64,000 bases of DNA, taken from NCBI GenBank assembly GCA_963556695.1, contig CAUWAG010000012.1, forward strand, positions 372,001 to 436,000, written 5' to 3'. The stretch is from Anthostomella pinea (Eukaryota; Ascomycota; Sordariomycetes; Xylariales; Xylariaceae). The translations under genes were made by a program, and so were the position numbers. The number at the start of each line of letters is the position of its first letter. The stretch's first letter is position 1. The notes under the pieces were generated by a model. The model saw only the letters and a list, made by a program, of their open reading frames with translations, was not told where the DNA came from and did no database searches. Shown piece by piece: positions 1 to 12,152 of this stretch.

Positions 1-1458
1 CGCCGCCTACGGACAGGAACTTGGTCTCGGAAAACATGCAGTAGTCGTTGGCGCCCGTGTAGGCGAAGTTCTGGAAGCGGATGCTCTGCGCGCCCAGTAC
101 GGCCTGCGGCTGCGAGGGCGTGGGGGGCAGCTTGTTGGTTTTGGGGTCCGTGACTCCTGCCGATAGGTGGGTAGAGGCGGGCGAGGTCGGCGACGTCGGT
201 GATGCTATCGTTGTCGTGCGGTAGTTCAGGTCGGTCGTGTCGGCCGAGGGAGGCGGAGGGAGCGGCGCGTGCAGGCTTGCGCGCCATAGGAAGCACTCGC
301 CTGTGCCGTAGTATGAGGCCGCTGGGTGCGGTGCTTCTGTCAGGTATGCGCCGAAGGTCTATGTTCAAGAGGCATGGTTAGCTTTGATGATCTAGGTGTT
401 CTATTAACCTCGCGCATAGCCTTGCTGGCTTGTACATGGACCAGCTTCGTAGGGTGTGTAAAATATAGCTACCGGCCTCAGATGGCGAGAGATGAGATAA
501 GGACATGACTTACACCATCCTTGCCGTCGCGCACGACAAGTACGAAGCCCGCCCTCCGGCCGCGGTACTCCTCGCACAGCTGGTACAGCGTAGACAGGGA
601 GCTGCCATTCTGGTACAGGCTGTACGTCAAGTGCCAATCCTCCATGATCTTTAAGCGCTCGGGCAGAAAAGTCCGGATCTCCTCTGCTATGCCGCGCGAC
701 AGCAGCCGCTCGTCGGCGTCGGTATCGGGACGGTACCCGCTGAGGGTCAGGGGCTCGAGCGAGGGCAGACCGCGCGGCGAGGCGGTTCTTCGCGGAGCCA
801 TGCTCGGTGGCGGCACGAAGGGGCCGTTGACGCCGTCGCCTGTTGTTGTCTCGGCGTTCAGGTGGTAGAGCTGCGACGTCGGGAGGGGAGGCGTGGGTGC
901 TGAGGTTGGCAGGCTGTCGAGAGCTGATATCCTACGCCAGAACCCGAACACGGCGGACCCGATGCCGTAACTACCGGACTGTGAGGGCGTCTGGGATTGC
1001 GGTGGTGAGGGGCTCGAATGCAACTGAGAGGAGGGGGAGGCGTATCGAGAACGTGGTTGGGACTGCGACTGCGACTGCGATGGTGTCTGTGAGGTAGACA
1101 GGGGTGTGGACACGCCCGATGGAGGCGGCGAGTCTTCGAGGTCTATTAGGTTGACGGTATCGTGTCGGTTCATGATGTCCCACTGTCGGTCGGCAGCTCG
1201 TATCGGCGTGTCGAACTCGTGGTGGCTGGGCGAGCTGGAATGGGCGAGGCGTCTGGAGATCCGGATGCTGGACGCGGTGTCTGAATGTGACGTAGCCTGT
1301 CTTTGCCGTTGTCGTGATGGTGGGGTGACAGTGTGCTTTATGTAGCGGCCTTCAGTCGAGGGTGGAGGTATCAGTACTGGATCATTGAAGAATGCTGTTG
1401 ATTTCGAGAAACATATGGTATGGTATGAATGAGTGTGGTTTTGCGGCTGGTTGCACAA
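1..1458 (-). CDS. OXR1: TLDc-domain protein, OXR1 family (partial, runs off left edge)
   Basis: Exon 1 is 1458..514 and exon 2 is 358..1 (open at the edge), with a 155-bp intron (359..513; GTAAGT donor, CATAG acceptor). The join gives a TLDc core: LPERLKIMEDWHLTYS, then DGTFGAYL, YYGTGECFLW and NDYCMFSETKFLSVGG, where the window cuts it. OXR1/TLDc proteins protect against oxidative damage, and TLDc domains bind and regulate the V-ATPase (family knowledge). The N-terminal ~180 residues are Ser/Pro/Gln-rich and look disordered. The start is uncertain: Met96 (codon at 1173) is a good alternative to the ATG at 1458, because the intervening sequence is low-complexity and the stretch after Met96 (VNLIDLEDSPP) looks like a conserved acidic motif. 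Confidence 0.88.
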
Positions 1459-1870
1459 ATAGAGGAGGAGTTGGGTTCGGGGTGGTTTACGGGATACCTG
1501 TTAAGTTCGCCAGGCTTGGTGCAGCACTGACGTTTTCACATGTTCCGCCTCTTCCTCCTCTTCCATCCCTGACACTGGTAGACTCATTATCAGCAAACAT
1601 CTTCACCCAGACCGCCTCGTTTCATCTTCATTCTATTCCTCATTAGTCTAACGCTTGCAACCCGATCTTCATGGTTTAGGTTTTGGGGAAGGCCTGTGTC
1701 TAGTACCTTGCATGACGCCGCAACTCTTGGAGCGGGATTGACGATATGGGTAGACATACAAGTATATTTCAGCTTGTGCAATGCAACACATACACATTGT
1801 ACTTCCTATTCCAAACCCTTACTTCTAGCACATCAGAGGTCTGCCATCACGATTCTCTCTTCATTCGGGG
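1459..1870. other. Intergenic, OXR1 5' side / HEM4 3' side
   Basis: About 410 bp between the OXR1 start (minus) and the HEM4 stop (minus). It should hold the OXR1 promoter and the HEM4 3' UTR. Pyrimidine-rich tracts lie near 1545-1640. No coding or RNA feature was recognised. Confidence 0.5.
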
Positions 1871-2837
1871 CTATATTGGCTCCTTGAAACTGGTGATGCC
1901 TTCCCAAACCCCCTCGGGGCTAGGCTTCTCAGCGCAGACGTCCGGTTCGTAGTCAAATGTCCTCTTCAGATAGTCCCTCGTTGTTGGTCCAATTGTGGCA
2001 ATGTAAGTTGTTCGCTTCCCAGGCAAACTTCTGGCCTTTCCCGTTCCTTCGTCCAACATGCCCAAGCCCCTGAGCATGCTGTCACACCCTGTCGGTGAGA
2101 ACACGACGACCCACCGTGTCTGCCCATCTTCTGTCCTTTGTAACACGTCCTGGAAGTCTTGTGCGAACGACTCCATCACGCCCGTGCCATACACCACTGT
2201 TTCCGTCACCCTTATCCGTCTGTCGCTCGGCAGCGCGTCGTCCAGAAGTGTTTTGGGTATGATGTCTCGTCTCTGCTCTCCCACTGGGAATAGCAGCGGT
2301 GGTTTTGTCTGCCGCTCCTTATACCACTCGCCATAGTGCTCGAACATGTAGTGCGCGAGAGCTTCACCGTTTCCTGTATGCTCGCCAAAGATCTGGAGTG
2401 GAGGAGTTTGGGGGATGGCTTTCAGTGCCCGGGTCGTGGCAGGACCGACGCTGTAAATGGGTATATCCTGTAAATGCGGCCATTGGCTGTTACCTGTCGC
2501 TCGAAGTCAGACGGTAGCCAGAGATGGAAGTGCTCAATACTCCCAAACCTTTGCCCTCGTCGACCAATTTGGCGAACGCCTCGACGGCTCTTTGCGACGT
2601 GAAGATGAGGCCACCATATGCGCTGCTTGAGCCACTATTTATCTTCTTATCCTGTATCAGACTCCTGACACTCTGCATTCCATCCTCTTCGAATTGGTGT
2701 TGCAGCACTGGCACGAATGTGGGATCGAAATGGAAGCCTTCCCGCCGCGGGGTAGAAAAGAGCTCCTCGTAAGCATCGGTAGGCGTCGACTTGGTCTTGA
2801 GGAGCAGGATAGGGATCTTGCGCGTATTCGAAGCCAT
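1871..2837 (-). CDS. HEM4: Uroporphyrinogen-III synthase (heme biosynthesis)
   Basis: Exon 1 is 2837..2549 and exon 2 is 2493..1871, with a 55-bp intron (2494..2548) carrying a CTGAC branch site. The product is 303 aa, the usual length. It has the bilobed HEM4 fold signature: GGLIFTSQRAVEAF in the first lobe, DIPIYSVGPATTRAL at the hinge, GEHTGNGEALAHY, PLLFPVGEQRRDIIP, and WVVVFSPTG...YIATIGPTTRDYL in the second lobe. The enzyme closes hydroxymethylbilane to uroporphyrinogen III, with D-ring inversion, in the cytosol. I chose this intron because the alternatives (26 or 43 bp) destroy the conserved IPIYSVGPAT strand. It is divergently arranged with ERV1. No damage is seen. Confidence 0.93.
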
Positions 2838-3227
2838 TGATACTATATGTCGTGTGTTTGCCCTTGGAAGTGCCAATAATCAACAAGACATGAACATTAA
2901 AGTACCGATCTCTGTCGCGACTCCAACGTGTTCCTGGCGGTGATGTCAGAACGCCGATGATCGCCAAGACCGGCTGGGCTGCAGGTGTCCAGCTTTATCG
3001 ATAAACGCTATTTTTAGAGTCTTCCGGATGGCGGCGGGCGGCGGCGGGCAGGCAGGGGCCGCCCTACCGCATCTTCGCCAAGTGCATTACAAATCGTTAG
3101 GTCCATGGTCTGTCAGTCTGCGGCGTCAACATTCAAACCTGTCGCAACAGAACTGGAGAAATGAGCTGACACCCGCGCCAGCCCGTCTCCACGCTGCACG
3201 GGATTTTTGCATTCTAGCCAACACATC
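2838..3227. promoter_or_regulatory. Shared divergent HEM4/ERV1 promoter region
   Basis: 390 bp separate the HEM4 start codon (minus) from the ERV1 start codon (plus), so the two genes must share or interleave their promoters. A GC-rich tract rich in GGCGGGC lies at about 3028-3058. No individual factor site is claimed. Confidence 0.55.
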
Positions 3228-3873
3228 ATGGCCGCCGACATCAGAGAACCACAACCGGGCAGTGGGCAGCCTCCACGGAAGCTGCCTCCGGGCGTGGTAT
3301 TGGATAAGGATGGGAAGCCGTAAGATCCAACCAGCTCCATGCTCCCTCGTTTCTCTCATTGACTGAGTCGACTGACACGGCCCTCGCATGCGCAGTTGTC
3401 GAGCATGTAGCTCCAAGGCCTCATTCATGTCACTGGCACACAAGCAGGCGAAGCCATCCTCCAAGGCGAGCGCCGGGGCAGCGACAGCCGCAGCTACAGC
3501 CGCCGCCGCGACGGCATCTCTCCAACCTGCCAACGACTGTCCAGCCGACGTAGAGACGCTCGGTCGGAGCACCTGGACGCTACTACACTCCATCGCCGCG
3601 ACATACCCGAAAGCCCCGAGCCACACCCAGCAGTCGAATCTCAAGAGCTTCATGGGCCTGTTCTCCAGGCTGTACCCCTGCTGGGTGTGCGCCGAGGACT
3701 TCGAGTCCTACATGGAGAAGGAGAAGATCCGAGTCGGCAGCCGAGACGAGTTTGGCAAATGGTTGTGCGAGGCGCATAATGCTGTCAACACGAAACTGGG
3801 CAAGGACACCTTTGACTGCTCCAAGTGGGAGGAGAGGTGGCGGACAGGATGGAAAGACGGTCGATGCAACTGA
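3228..3873 (+). CDS. ERV1: FAD-linked sulfhydryl oxidase Erv1/ALR
   Basis: Exon 1 is 3228..3319 and exon 2 is 3396..3873, with a 76-bp intron carrying a CTGAC branch site. The product is 189 aa. The splice creates the shuttle-disulfide motif PCRAC (residues 31-35). An Ala/Lys-rich linker follows, then the Erv/ALR domain: GRSTWTLLHSIAATYP, the active-site CxxC in YPCWVC (C126, C129) next to FAD, and the CEAHNAVN..LGK motif with FDCSKW near the end. Erv1 reoxidises Mia40 in the mitochondrial intermembrane space and passes electrons to cytochrome c or oxygen. The linker is unusually rich in alanine (about 12 of 20). The reading is intact. Confidence 0.93.
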
Positions 3874-4638
3874 CCGAGTATAGCCTCGTATAGCCTGGTT
3901 CCGATTGCGGCTGCGGGAAAGCTGGCTACGCAAGTCGCTGACATGCATACGCATGCACCAATAGAGGCCGAGGATGCCAACACTGTACAACACAACAGAC
4001 TGTATAGTACCTGGTATGATAGAGGAGCAAGGGCTTAACATGGCGTTAGGTTAGACGAAGACGCAGCGACACCTCTGACTTCTAGATCTACAGATTTGTA
4101 GGATTTCGCAATGGAAAGATCTCAACTCAGGGTCACGGATGTTACGGGTGTCTCCTGCGCAAGTGAGTTGGCAAGACTATAGTATGCCGCCCTTCCGGCA
4201 CTGCCAGCTGTCGAAACTAGCACTGGACTACGTATCAAAACGATGGAAACAAGGAAAGACTAGGTCGAATGCTCTGCTAGAGTCGGGCCTACTATCATTA
4301 ACAAGAGTACAGTACAGTACTTTTGACGTCTGCAGTTCAATGTTGGTAGAGGGGGTCGGGTCCTTACACCGACATTGCATCATCACATGTACTCACGTTA
4401 AGCAGCAGCACTCCACTTGTCGAACCACCATCGGAATATCGTGCAATGCGACAACGGAAGTAAACCGTCGTATGCTTTTAACCCGTACCTATCAATCTCA
4501 AGCCTTGATATATAGTTAGTTGTCCTCTTCGTATGACTTGTGTCTTCTCTGCGCCTCAGCTCCTCACCTCAAGTCTACACCTATATTTGCGCATACATAC
4601 TCAATCGTTATCCCAATCCCATACCCGACTGATCCACC
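3874..4638. promoter_or_regulatory. Intergenic region with pyruvate decarboxylase promoter
   Basis: 765 bp upstream of the PDC start. A TATATAG element lies at 4509-4515, about 125 bp before the ATG, followed by a long C/T-rich stretch (4520-4630) ending in TGATCCACCATG. This arrangement is common for strongly expressed fungal glycolytic and fermentative genes. No other gene is seen. Confidence 0.5.
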
Positions 4639-6531
4639 ATGTCGGACCTCAGGACGAGCAACCTGAAAAAGCCCGTTGATGTGGCCGAGTACCTCTTTGC
4701 AAGACTACACCAGATCGGCATCCGTTCCATCCACGGACTGCCAGGAGACTACAACCTGATCTCCCTCGACTACCTCCCCAAGGCCGGACTCAAGTGGGTT
4801 GGCAACTGCAATGAACTCAACGCAGGTAGGTCGAGTCTACTCCGGAACGCAATGGATGTTCACTGACACATACAACAGCCTATGCCGCAGACGGCTACGC
4901 GAGAGTCAAGGGCATCGGAGCCATCATGACCACCTTTGGCGTGGGTGAGCTCTCGGCTATCAACGGCCTGGCGGGTGCCTACAGTGAGATGGTCCCCATC
5001 GTGCACATCGTGGGATGTCCCTCGACGATATCACAACGCAACGGCATGCTGCTGCACCACACGCTGGGCAACGGCGACTTCAACGTCTTCGCCAACATGA
5101 GCGCCAACATCTCGTGTGCCGTGGCCAAGCTCAACGACCCGGTCGAGATCGCCAATCAGATCGACCACGCCTTGCGCGAGTGCTACCTGCGCAGCAAACC
5201 CGTCTACATCATGCTGCCGACCGACATGGTCGCTCGCAAGGTCGAGGGCGCCCGCCTGGACGAGCAAATCGATCTGCGCGAGCCCCCCAACGACGAGGGC
5301 AAGGAGAACTATGTCGTCGATGTCGTGCTGAAGTACTTGCACGCCGCCAAGAACCCCGTAGTGCTCGTCGACGCCTGTGCGATCCGCCACCGCGTGCTCG
5401 ACGAGGTACACGATTTCATCGAGAAGACGCAGCTGCCGGTCTTCGTGACGCCCATGGGCAAGGGCGCCATTAACGAGTCGCACCCGAGCTTCGGCGGTGT
5501 ATACTCAGGCAATGCATCCCAGCCTGACGTCAAGAAGATGGTCGAGGAATCGGACCTCGTGCTGTCCGTCGGCGCCCTCAAGAGTGACTTCAACACGGCG
5601 GGCTTCTCATACCGCATGTCCCAGCTCAACACCATCGACCTGCACAGCACCCACTGCGTCGTGCGCTACTCCGAGTACCCCGGCGTGAAGATGCGAGGCG
5701 TGCTGCGCAAGGTCACCGACAAGGTCGACGTCAAGCAGCTCAAGGTCTCACCCCCGCCCAAGGCTCCCGCTATCGACTTCAAGGGCATCGATGGCAAGAG
5801 CCCGATCCTGCAGTCGTGGTTCTGGCCGCACGTCAACACTTTCCTCAAGGAGAACGACATCGTCGTCACCGAGACCGGCACCGCCAACTTTGGCATCTGG
5901 GACACTCGGTTCCCTCCCGGAGTAACGGCGCTCAACCAGACGCTATGGGGCAGCATCGGCTGGGCTGTGGGTGCCTGCCAGGGCGCTGCGCTCGGAGCCA
6001 AGGACGCAGAGCAGGACCGTCGGACGATTCTGTTTGAAGGCGACGGCAGCTTGCAGCTCACGGCTCAGGAGATCAGTACGATGATACGACATAAGTTGAA
6101 TATCATTCTGTGAGTAGCCCCTTATCCCTTTGACCCTTTTCTGTCTGGAAGGGTAGCCGAAGGAGCACCCCTATTCCGCCCATGGCATTTTCCAAGTGCT
6201 GCGTAATGCTAATACACCCGACTCCAGCTTCGTGATCTGCAACGACGGCTACACCATCGAGCGCTTCATCCACGGCATGGAGGCCGAGTACAACGACATC
6301 GTCGAGTGGAAGTACAAGGACCTGCCCACCGTGTTCGGCGGCACCGACGACACGGCGCGCAAGTACGTGGTCAAGACCAAGGACGAGCTCGAGGCGCTGC
6401 TCACGGACAAGGACTTCAACGAGCGCAAGGGCATGCGCTTCGTCGAGCTGTACATGCCGAAAGAGGACGCGCCGCGCAGCCTGCAGCTGACGGCCGAGGC
6501 CAGCGCGAAGAACAATGCCAAGGCTGAGTGA
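4639..6531 (+). CDS. PDC1: Pyruvate decarboxylase
   Basis: Exons are 4639..4825, 4879..6109 and 6228..6531 (introns 53 and 118 bp); the product is 573 aa, normal for fungal PDC. The enzyme is a thiamine-diphosphate- and Mg-dependent cytosolic homotetramer converting pyruvate to acetaldehyde and CO2. Signatures: [15 protein letters not shown] with the cofactor-activating Glu59; the active-site pair His122-His123 in [11 protein letters not shown]; the ThDP motif from GDGS (450-453) to NDG (478-480); and Glu484 in CNDGYTIE. The last intron falls between GDGS and NDG and reads through as IILFVICNDG. Codon use is strongly GC3-biased, unlike the sequence to the right. The gene symbol is by family; orthology to a specific paralogue is not proven. 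Confidence 0.95.
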
Positions 6532-7311
6532 GTTGTCGGGGGAGGAGAGGAAGTTGTATCAGGGGAGCTAGATAAAAGCTGGCGGGTGGTAGATGGATAG
6601 ATGTTGCTTTGAGGTCTCGTACTGCATTCGTCTGGGCGTTTAGCGGGCTGGTGGTTTCTTGTTGTGAGTTAGTTTAGGACCCATTTCTACTCTACTTACC
6701 GAAATTCTATACTCCGTCCGAATGTGGCGAGAAGGGTTGACTTTTAATAATGCTCTTTTAACTATAAACACTCTTTTTAACACTATCAATACACTTAGCC
6801 CTTATAAGTCTTCATACACCACCTTTTTATTAAATTACGGTATATTTATCGAATTAAAATAAGCATATTAAAATAAGTATAAAAATAGCTTATTAATGTA
6901 AAGCTACTTATTTCTTATACTCATCATAATATTTTAAATATTATAACGAGTGGTTTACAGTATTATTAATACAACGCGTATAAAGACTCCCAAAGGATAA
7001 GTATAACGTAAGCCTTACTTATCAATAAAGTAAAAGGGTTTTGTTCTCTTTGATTAAATCCAGGAGAAATACTAAGGTTTTAATCCCGGTACATAAAATT
7101 ATATTGTTAAACAAAGTAACTTAAAATATATTTAATTCTAAATGATTTTATTTATTAACTTATAAATAGAACGTAATAAATACTCCGTTTAATAAACGTA
7201 CTATATTATATGTTTTCTATTTAAAAGATAAACATATTTTAAAATATTATTAAAGATTTATAAAAAAAATTTGATATTTAAATAGTTTAAAAAAAGTATT
7301 AATATAAAGAT
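6532..7311. other. PDC 3' flank passing into very AT-rich DNA
   Basis: The first ~160 bp is a normal 3' flank. From about 6690 the composition shifts sharply to TA/AT-rich DNA with no reading frame of note, full of short A and T runs, up to the LTR at 7312. The look fits an old repeat heavily mutated by repeat-induced point mutation, but no parent element is recognisable. Confidence 0.5.
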
Positions 7312-7348
7312 TGTCAAAACAGGCTTGAACGATCAGTCATAATACTCG

Positions 7349-7521
7349 TGTTAGATTAAAGGTACGCCTAAAAGGCACCCTGACAGGTAGACAACGGAAC
7401 CTAGTTGTTCCGTTCCGATCCAGCCCCCTCTGGCACAAAACTGCCACGGTCGCACAAGGACACTCTAGACAGGGAGAATACACACACACACTTCACTCTG
7501 ACAATTGGCTCAAATCTAACA
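7349..7521. mobile_element. 173-bp TG..CA element nested in the Copia LTR
   Basis: It begins TGTTAGAT and ends ATCTAACA (an 8-bp terminal inverted repeat), and is flanked by a perfect 5-bp duplication ACTCG (7344-7348 and 7522-7526). Removing it and one duplication restores the host LTR. Ends and duplication size fit a short LTR (solo LTR or TRIM). The family is not recognised and no other copy is in the window. Confidence 0.8.
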
Positions 7522-7664
7522 ACTCGAGTATTGGGTCAAGGTCATGATGTTGCTGATGGTTTGGATTAGGAGGTCTAGCTGGACCTGAAGGTCTGGCTAA
7601 GTGACCTCGCAACCCGGTATCTAATCTCTTATCTAATCATACATGTGGGTCCTGGTATAGATGG

Positions 7665-7813
7665 TGTTGAATGGGAGCCGGAGATAGACACCGGAAGATC
7701 TCCAGTGGGGCAGAGACGCACAGGGCATCTGACCCACCAAGAAGACAGATAATCAATCTCTGCACGCAAAGCAACACAATCAATAGAATCGATCAACATC
7801 CTTGTATTCAACA
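7665..7813. mobile_element. 149-bp TG..CA element nested in the Copia LTR
   Basis: It begins TGTTGAAT and ends ATTCAACA (an 8-bp terminal inverted repeat), and is flanked by a perfect 5-bp duplication GATGG (7660-7664 and 7814-7818). Excision restores the LTR sequence TAGATGGTT.GCAGGCTGG. Terminal features again suggest a very short LTR. It differs internally from the 173-bp element. Confidence 0.8.
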
Positions 7814-8092
7814 GATGGTTCGCAGGCTGGAATCGCATAGATCCAACAAATATAAAATATTAATAAATATAGAAAATATATTTAATTAATAAAATAAATA
7901 AACAATTTTTTTTAAATAATTCAATCTTTTATAATGTCGTTTTATATTAAAAACCTTATATTAATACGTAATAAAGGTAGATTCTTAGTTATTTATTAGT
8001 TTTAATTAAAAATTAAAAATATTAAAAATTAGAATAAATTATTTATTTTAAAAATTTAATAAAACCTTATTATTAAAATATTATTAAAATAT

Positions 8093-8433
<341 letters not shown>

Positions 8434-8637
8434 TGTTGGATCCATGCGATTCCAGACTGCAAACCATCTATACCAGGACCCACATGTATGATTAGATAAG
8501 ATAAGATAGTGGATTGAGAGGGCACTTGGCCAGACCTTCGAGTCCAGCTAGATTCCTCTCAATCCAACCATCAGCAACATCATGACCTTGACCCCATACT
8601 CGAGTATTATGATTGATCGTTCAAGCCTGTTCCAACA
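8434..8637 (+). mobile_element. Solo Copia LTR inserted in the microsatellite
   Basis: 204 bp, starting TGTTGGATCC and ending TTCCAACA, with a perfect 5-bp duplication ATAAC (8429-8433 and 8638-8642). It is the same family as the LTR downstream of the Copia polyprotein at the right edge. No internal sequence remains, so this is an LTR-LTR recombination product. Confidence 0.92.
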
Positions 8638-8898
<261 letters not shown>

Positions 8899-9308
8899 CA
8901 AAATAAAACGAGAATTTGCTGCTGGTCCCGCCGGATTCGGTGGATGGCGTCGCCATTTTCAGCGGCTCCAGCAGTGATTGTTGGAGTCAGAATGTGTGTA
9001 CCAGTCAAGTCATATATACTTTACTAGGCTCTCGGCGCGCCCGAACATGCCATCATGTCTTGTGCGTGTTCTTGGCTTGGCACATGAGCCATTTCTGGCT
9101 CCAGTACGTCCGTCCCATTTCCTGAACCCTTCCTTCGGTTCTCTCCCTTTGCCACACTTACACGCCTACTCTGGATCTCAGGACCAGGACCCACCCAGGA
9201 TGGCAGCATTGATTCATAAATGACTGCACTGCCATCTATCTCTCTTCCTTCAACCTGAGCAATAGTCATAGCTACAGTATCGTTCAAAGTGCTTGCCTCC
9301 TCGTCACC
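8899..9308. promoter_or_regulatory. Upstream region of the DUF3435 gene
   Basis: 410 bp of ordinary composition between the microsatellite and the DUF3435 start codon. Holds no recognisable gene. If this gene is a Starship captain, the 5' end of the element would be expected here or a little further left. I could not pick out a terminal repeat or target-site duplication. Confidence 0.4.
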
Positions 9309-11956
9309 ATGACCACTCCAACTTTACATACCTCCACAGACCAAAATGCGGATTTCCTTAAGCGCTTCTCTTCCTTCGAAAACAAGAAAAGGCAACATCC
9401 AAAGCCTCTGTCGCTTGAGGAGCACGTTCAGTTTCGCACGCGTGCCAAGTCTGTAAAGTACGTCAGACCAAAGCTATCAGAGGGAACAGAGATCAATATT
9501 GGCGGGATACTGGGCAAGTGGAAACGGTATGCCCTACGGAAACCTTCACTTTTCAAACCTTCACTTCCTGTTTTTAGCTGATCCGTGTTTCAGTTTCTGT
9601 AAAGAGCTTCTGAAGACAGAAGACTGGCGGACAGTCATCAAGACGATAGAGGTGTCGACTATTATAGATTTCTGCCTACACATATGCGAATCGGACAGAG
9701 TAAAGGCTCAAGAGTCATTGAAGCAGTATTTTCGGCGATTCCAACAGTTATACACTTCCCAAACCGGGAACTTCATGAACCGTAATGATGCTCATTTGGT
9801 CTACGCGGTTAGTAATCATATCAACCCAGAGCATGCTCTAATGACTGACTAGTTCATAGTATATGCATGCCGTTCTTGTTCCACTGTACCGCCTTCGTCC
9901 TCCCAATACCAACAAACCAGTTCTAGGGGTGGAGGCACTGCATTCTATCCTGACTTTCAACATCGCCTACGATCCAGCCATTCAACCTCTCGAAAGGCAA
10001 CGTATCCAACTATCAGGCTGTTACCAACTCCTTTGCTACACAGGCGTGCGGCCGGCTGAGCTCGTCTGTAACGAGCGAAAAAAGCCTAAAGACGGCACGG
10101 TGGAAGAAATCTTCGGTATTAATGGCGTTTCGTCCATTTGCACTGATTCTCGCCTTATAAACAGCACTGGGCAGGGGGAACTTGACGAGAACGAAGTCGA
10201 AGAGATTCCAGATAAGGGCGAAGGAGAGGTAGGGGTGAGCAAGAACAGAGGAGAGCAGCAAGGTAAGGATCAAAAGTCGTTGGTCCTTTCCCGGCTGCTA
10301 TTACAGGAGACAGTTGAACGTGGAAGACCAAAGGCCCTTTGCTACGAAGACATTCTGCTGATGATAGTGCGTCACCCGGAGTCTGGTCGACCGATCCCGG
10401 CGATGGCTATCAAATTCGTCCACCACAAAGGGTGCGACAATAAACCAAGACCGTAAGTTGAGTTAGGGGATTCCTCCTTCATGACAATGTTAACTAGCAT
10501 TCGGTACTAATAAGTCTCTAGTACCATCTTCTACTTTACTCCAACAAGAAAATTGATCTTCTGTCCGGTGAGCCTGATGATTGGTATAGCTCTTGATGAT
10601 TGCGCTTTTGACGCTCCAAGCTTGGTTGATGCCTCAAGTGTGATGAAGGTAAAACCATGGGGGCCCATGCAATGCATTCCACTGCGGTGGAAAGAGTCAA
10701 TGCGCAGGAAAGCCGTGTTCCGACGTATCAAGGGTGCGGAACTTTCAGATGACGAGGCCATGGTTTATGCTAAGCTCCGTGATGATATGGGTGAGCAGAG
10801 TCTCAATGCCGGGTTCGAGGAGCGATGGACTCCGAAGTTCTGCCGGAGAGGCGCAGGCAATGCTGTGAATGGTACGTGCAAGCTACCTTCGATTATGACA
10901 GACATTTTAATCACAGATCACCTAGGCGACGCACCGGATTCGATCCGGGATCAGATGATGCGTCATGATCCAAAGTTTGCTACCTTTCACGGTGCTTACC
11001 AAAATCACAACCTTCAATTCGACAGCCAGAACGCATTCCTGGAGGAGGAGAAACAGGTCCAGCTATTCAAACTCTTCGCCCACGTCAGTATCTCGCGGGA
11101 TCCTCGTGCAGTGAGAGACATGGTTCCCGAGGATGTATGGAGTAATCTCCCACCAGACCCCGAGATCAGCGAGCTCGAAGAGCTACGTGCCGAACTCAAG
11201 GGCGGCCAGCATCGACTTGTCGGTAATGAGCATGAAGCCAAGATCCGCCAGCTTACCTACACCATCTCTTTGAAGCGTACAAATCGCGATAAGCTCGTTG
11301 TCAAGAAATATCGCGAAGACTACTTCTACAATGGTCCTACCCGGGACATTGAGCGGCAAGCCTGGGGGGAAGAGGAAGATGAATACGTAGAGCCGAAGCT
11401 GGATCTGGACATCCCCGAACGCGCTCGACTGGCTGAGCTGCTGTGCCATCAACCAGAGCATTGGAGCGAAGAACGGATCTCGGAAGCTCGAGTTGAGGTT
11501 ATTGACCTATACGCAGCTCTTTGTAAGAAAAGAGAGACGGTTAAAAGAAAGCTGATCCGTGCAAGACAGGGTGATGCACTAGCTCAGCCTAAGCCTGCAT
11601 CACCGCAACAGTTGCCTTTGGTTCTAAAGTTGAATCAGTGTCCGGACTGCATAGGGGATGAGAGAATCTCTCACGAGGAGCGTTCTTACAAATACTGCCG
11701 CGGTACCGTTAGGAATGACCATTTTGATGATCAGCACCTGCCAGTTCGTGAGCGTGCGGCTTCGCGTGGAGAGCTTCAGGTTTGCAGACATCCAGATTGC
11801 ATCAAGGCCGGGGTCAAACTAGGTAGTTTGGATGAGTTCAGAAACCATGTACAGAAGGTTCACAATGTGCCTCTTCGATCTGCTGATCAGGCACAAGCCC
11901 GGCGGATGCGGAAAGCACGGGCTAAAAATCAGGCACGTCAAAGGGTTTTTAGCTAG
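9309..11956 (+). CDS. DUF3435 tyrosine-recombinase-like protein with C-terminal zinc finger (Starship captain family)
   Basis: Exons are 9309..9526, 9594..9807, 9860..10452, 10522..10871 and 10926..11956 (introns 67, 52, 69 and 54 bp); the product is 801 aa with no internal stop. The DUF3435 core is clear: GCYQLLCYTGVRPAEL (Arg208), HHKGCDNKPRPT, PLRWKESM, FCRRGAGNAV (Arg450/451), MMRHDP (His472) and GAYQNH with Tyr483 as candidate nucleophile. These match the R..HxxR..H..Y layout of tyrosine recombinases. A Cys/His region follows (about 697-765: CPDC, CRHPDC, HVQKVH), probably a C2H2-type finger. DUF3435 includes the captains of Starship giant transposons, and many non-captain homologues with a similar tail. 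The last intron is a multiple of three without stop, so its retention would stay in frame. Function as an active recombinase is inference. Confidence 0.85.
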
Positions 11957-12152
11957 ATGAACTATACGAGCGTATATTATTTCAAATCGCCCGATGGGCT
12001 GGCACCAAATCCTTGGGGCACCTATAGCTTTCTTCATGATCGATTTGGGCCTATAAACTTCGTTTGATCATCTATTGCAGACGATTTGGAGTATGTCGCT
12101 AAAGGAGGCTTCTGATGACTTGTGGTATGCGCGTCGTATCTGGTGTAGGGGA

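Larger units (their letters stand above)
7312..7848 (-). mobile_element. Solo LTR of the window's Copia family, carrying two nested insertions
   Basis: Without the two insertions the sequence (about 205 bp) aligns end to end with the Copia LTRs at 8434, 24224 and 58761 (shared CAGGCTTGAACGATCA, GGGTCAAGGTCATGATG, ATCGCAT.GATCCAACA). It is in the minus orientation. The outer end is mutated (TGTCAAAAC versus TGTTGGAAC). Flanking 5-mers AAGAT and AATAT match at 4 of 5 positions, a weak target duplication. There is no internal region, so it is a solo LTR. Confidence 0.85.

Noticed and set aside
2494..2548. Alternative 26-bp or 43-bp introns in HEM4
   Set aside because: 26 bp is too short, and both remove or shift the conserved IPIYSVGPAT segment. 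The 55-bp intron with a CTGAC branch site keeps it.
3126..3653. Antisense open frames over ERV1 and over pyruvate decarboxylase
   Set aside because: They are shadows of GC3-rich coding sequence on the opposite strand and show no family resemblance.
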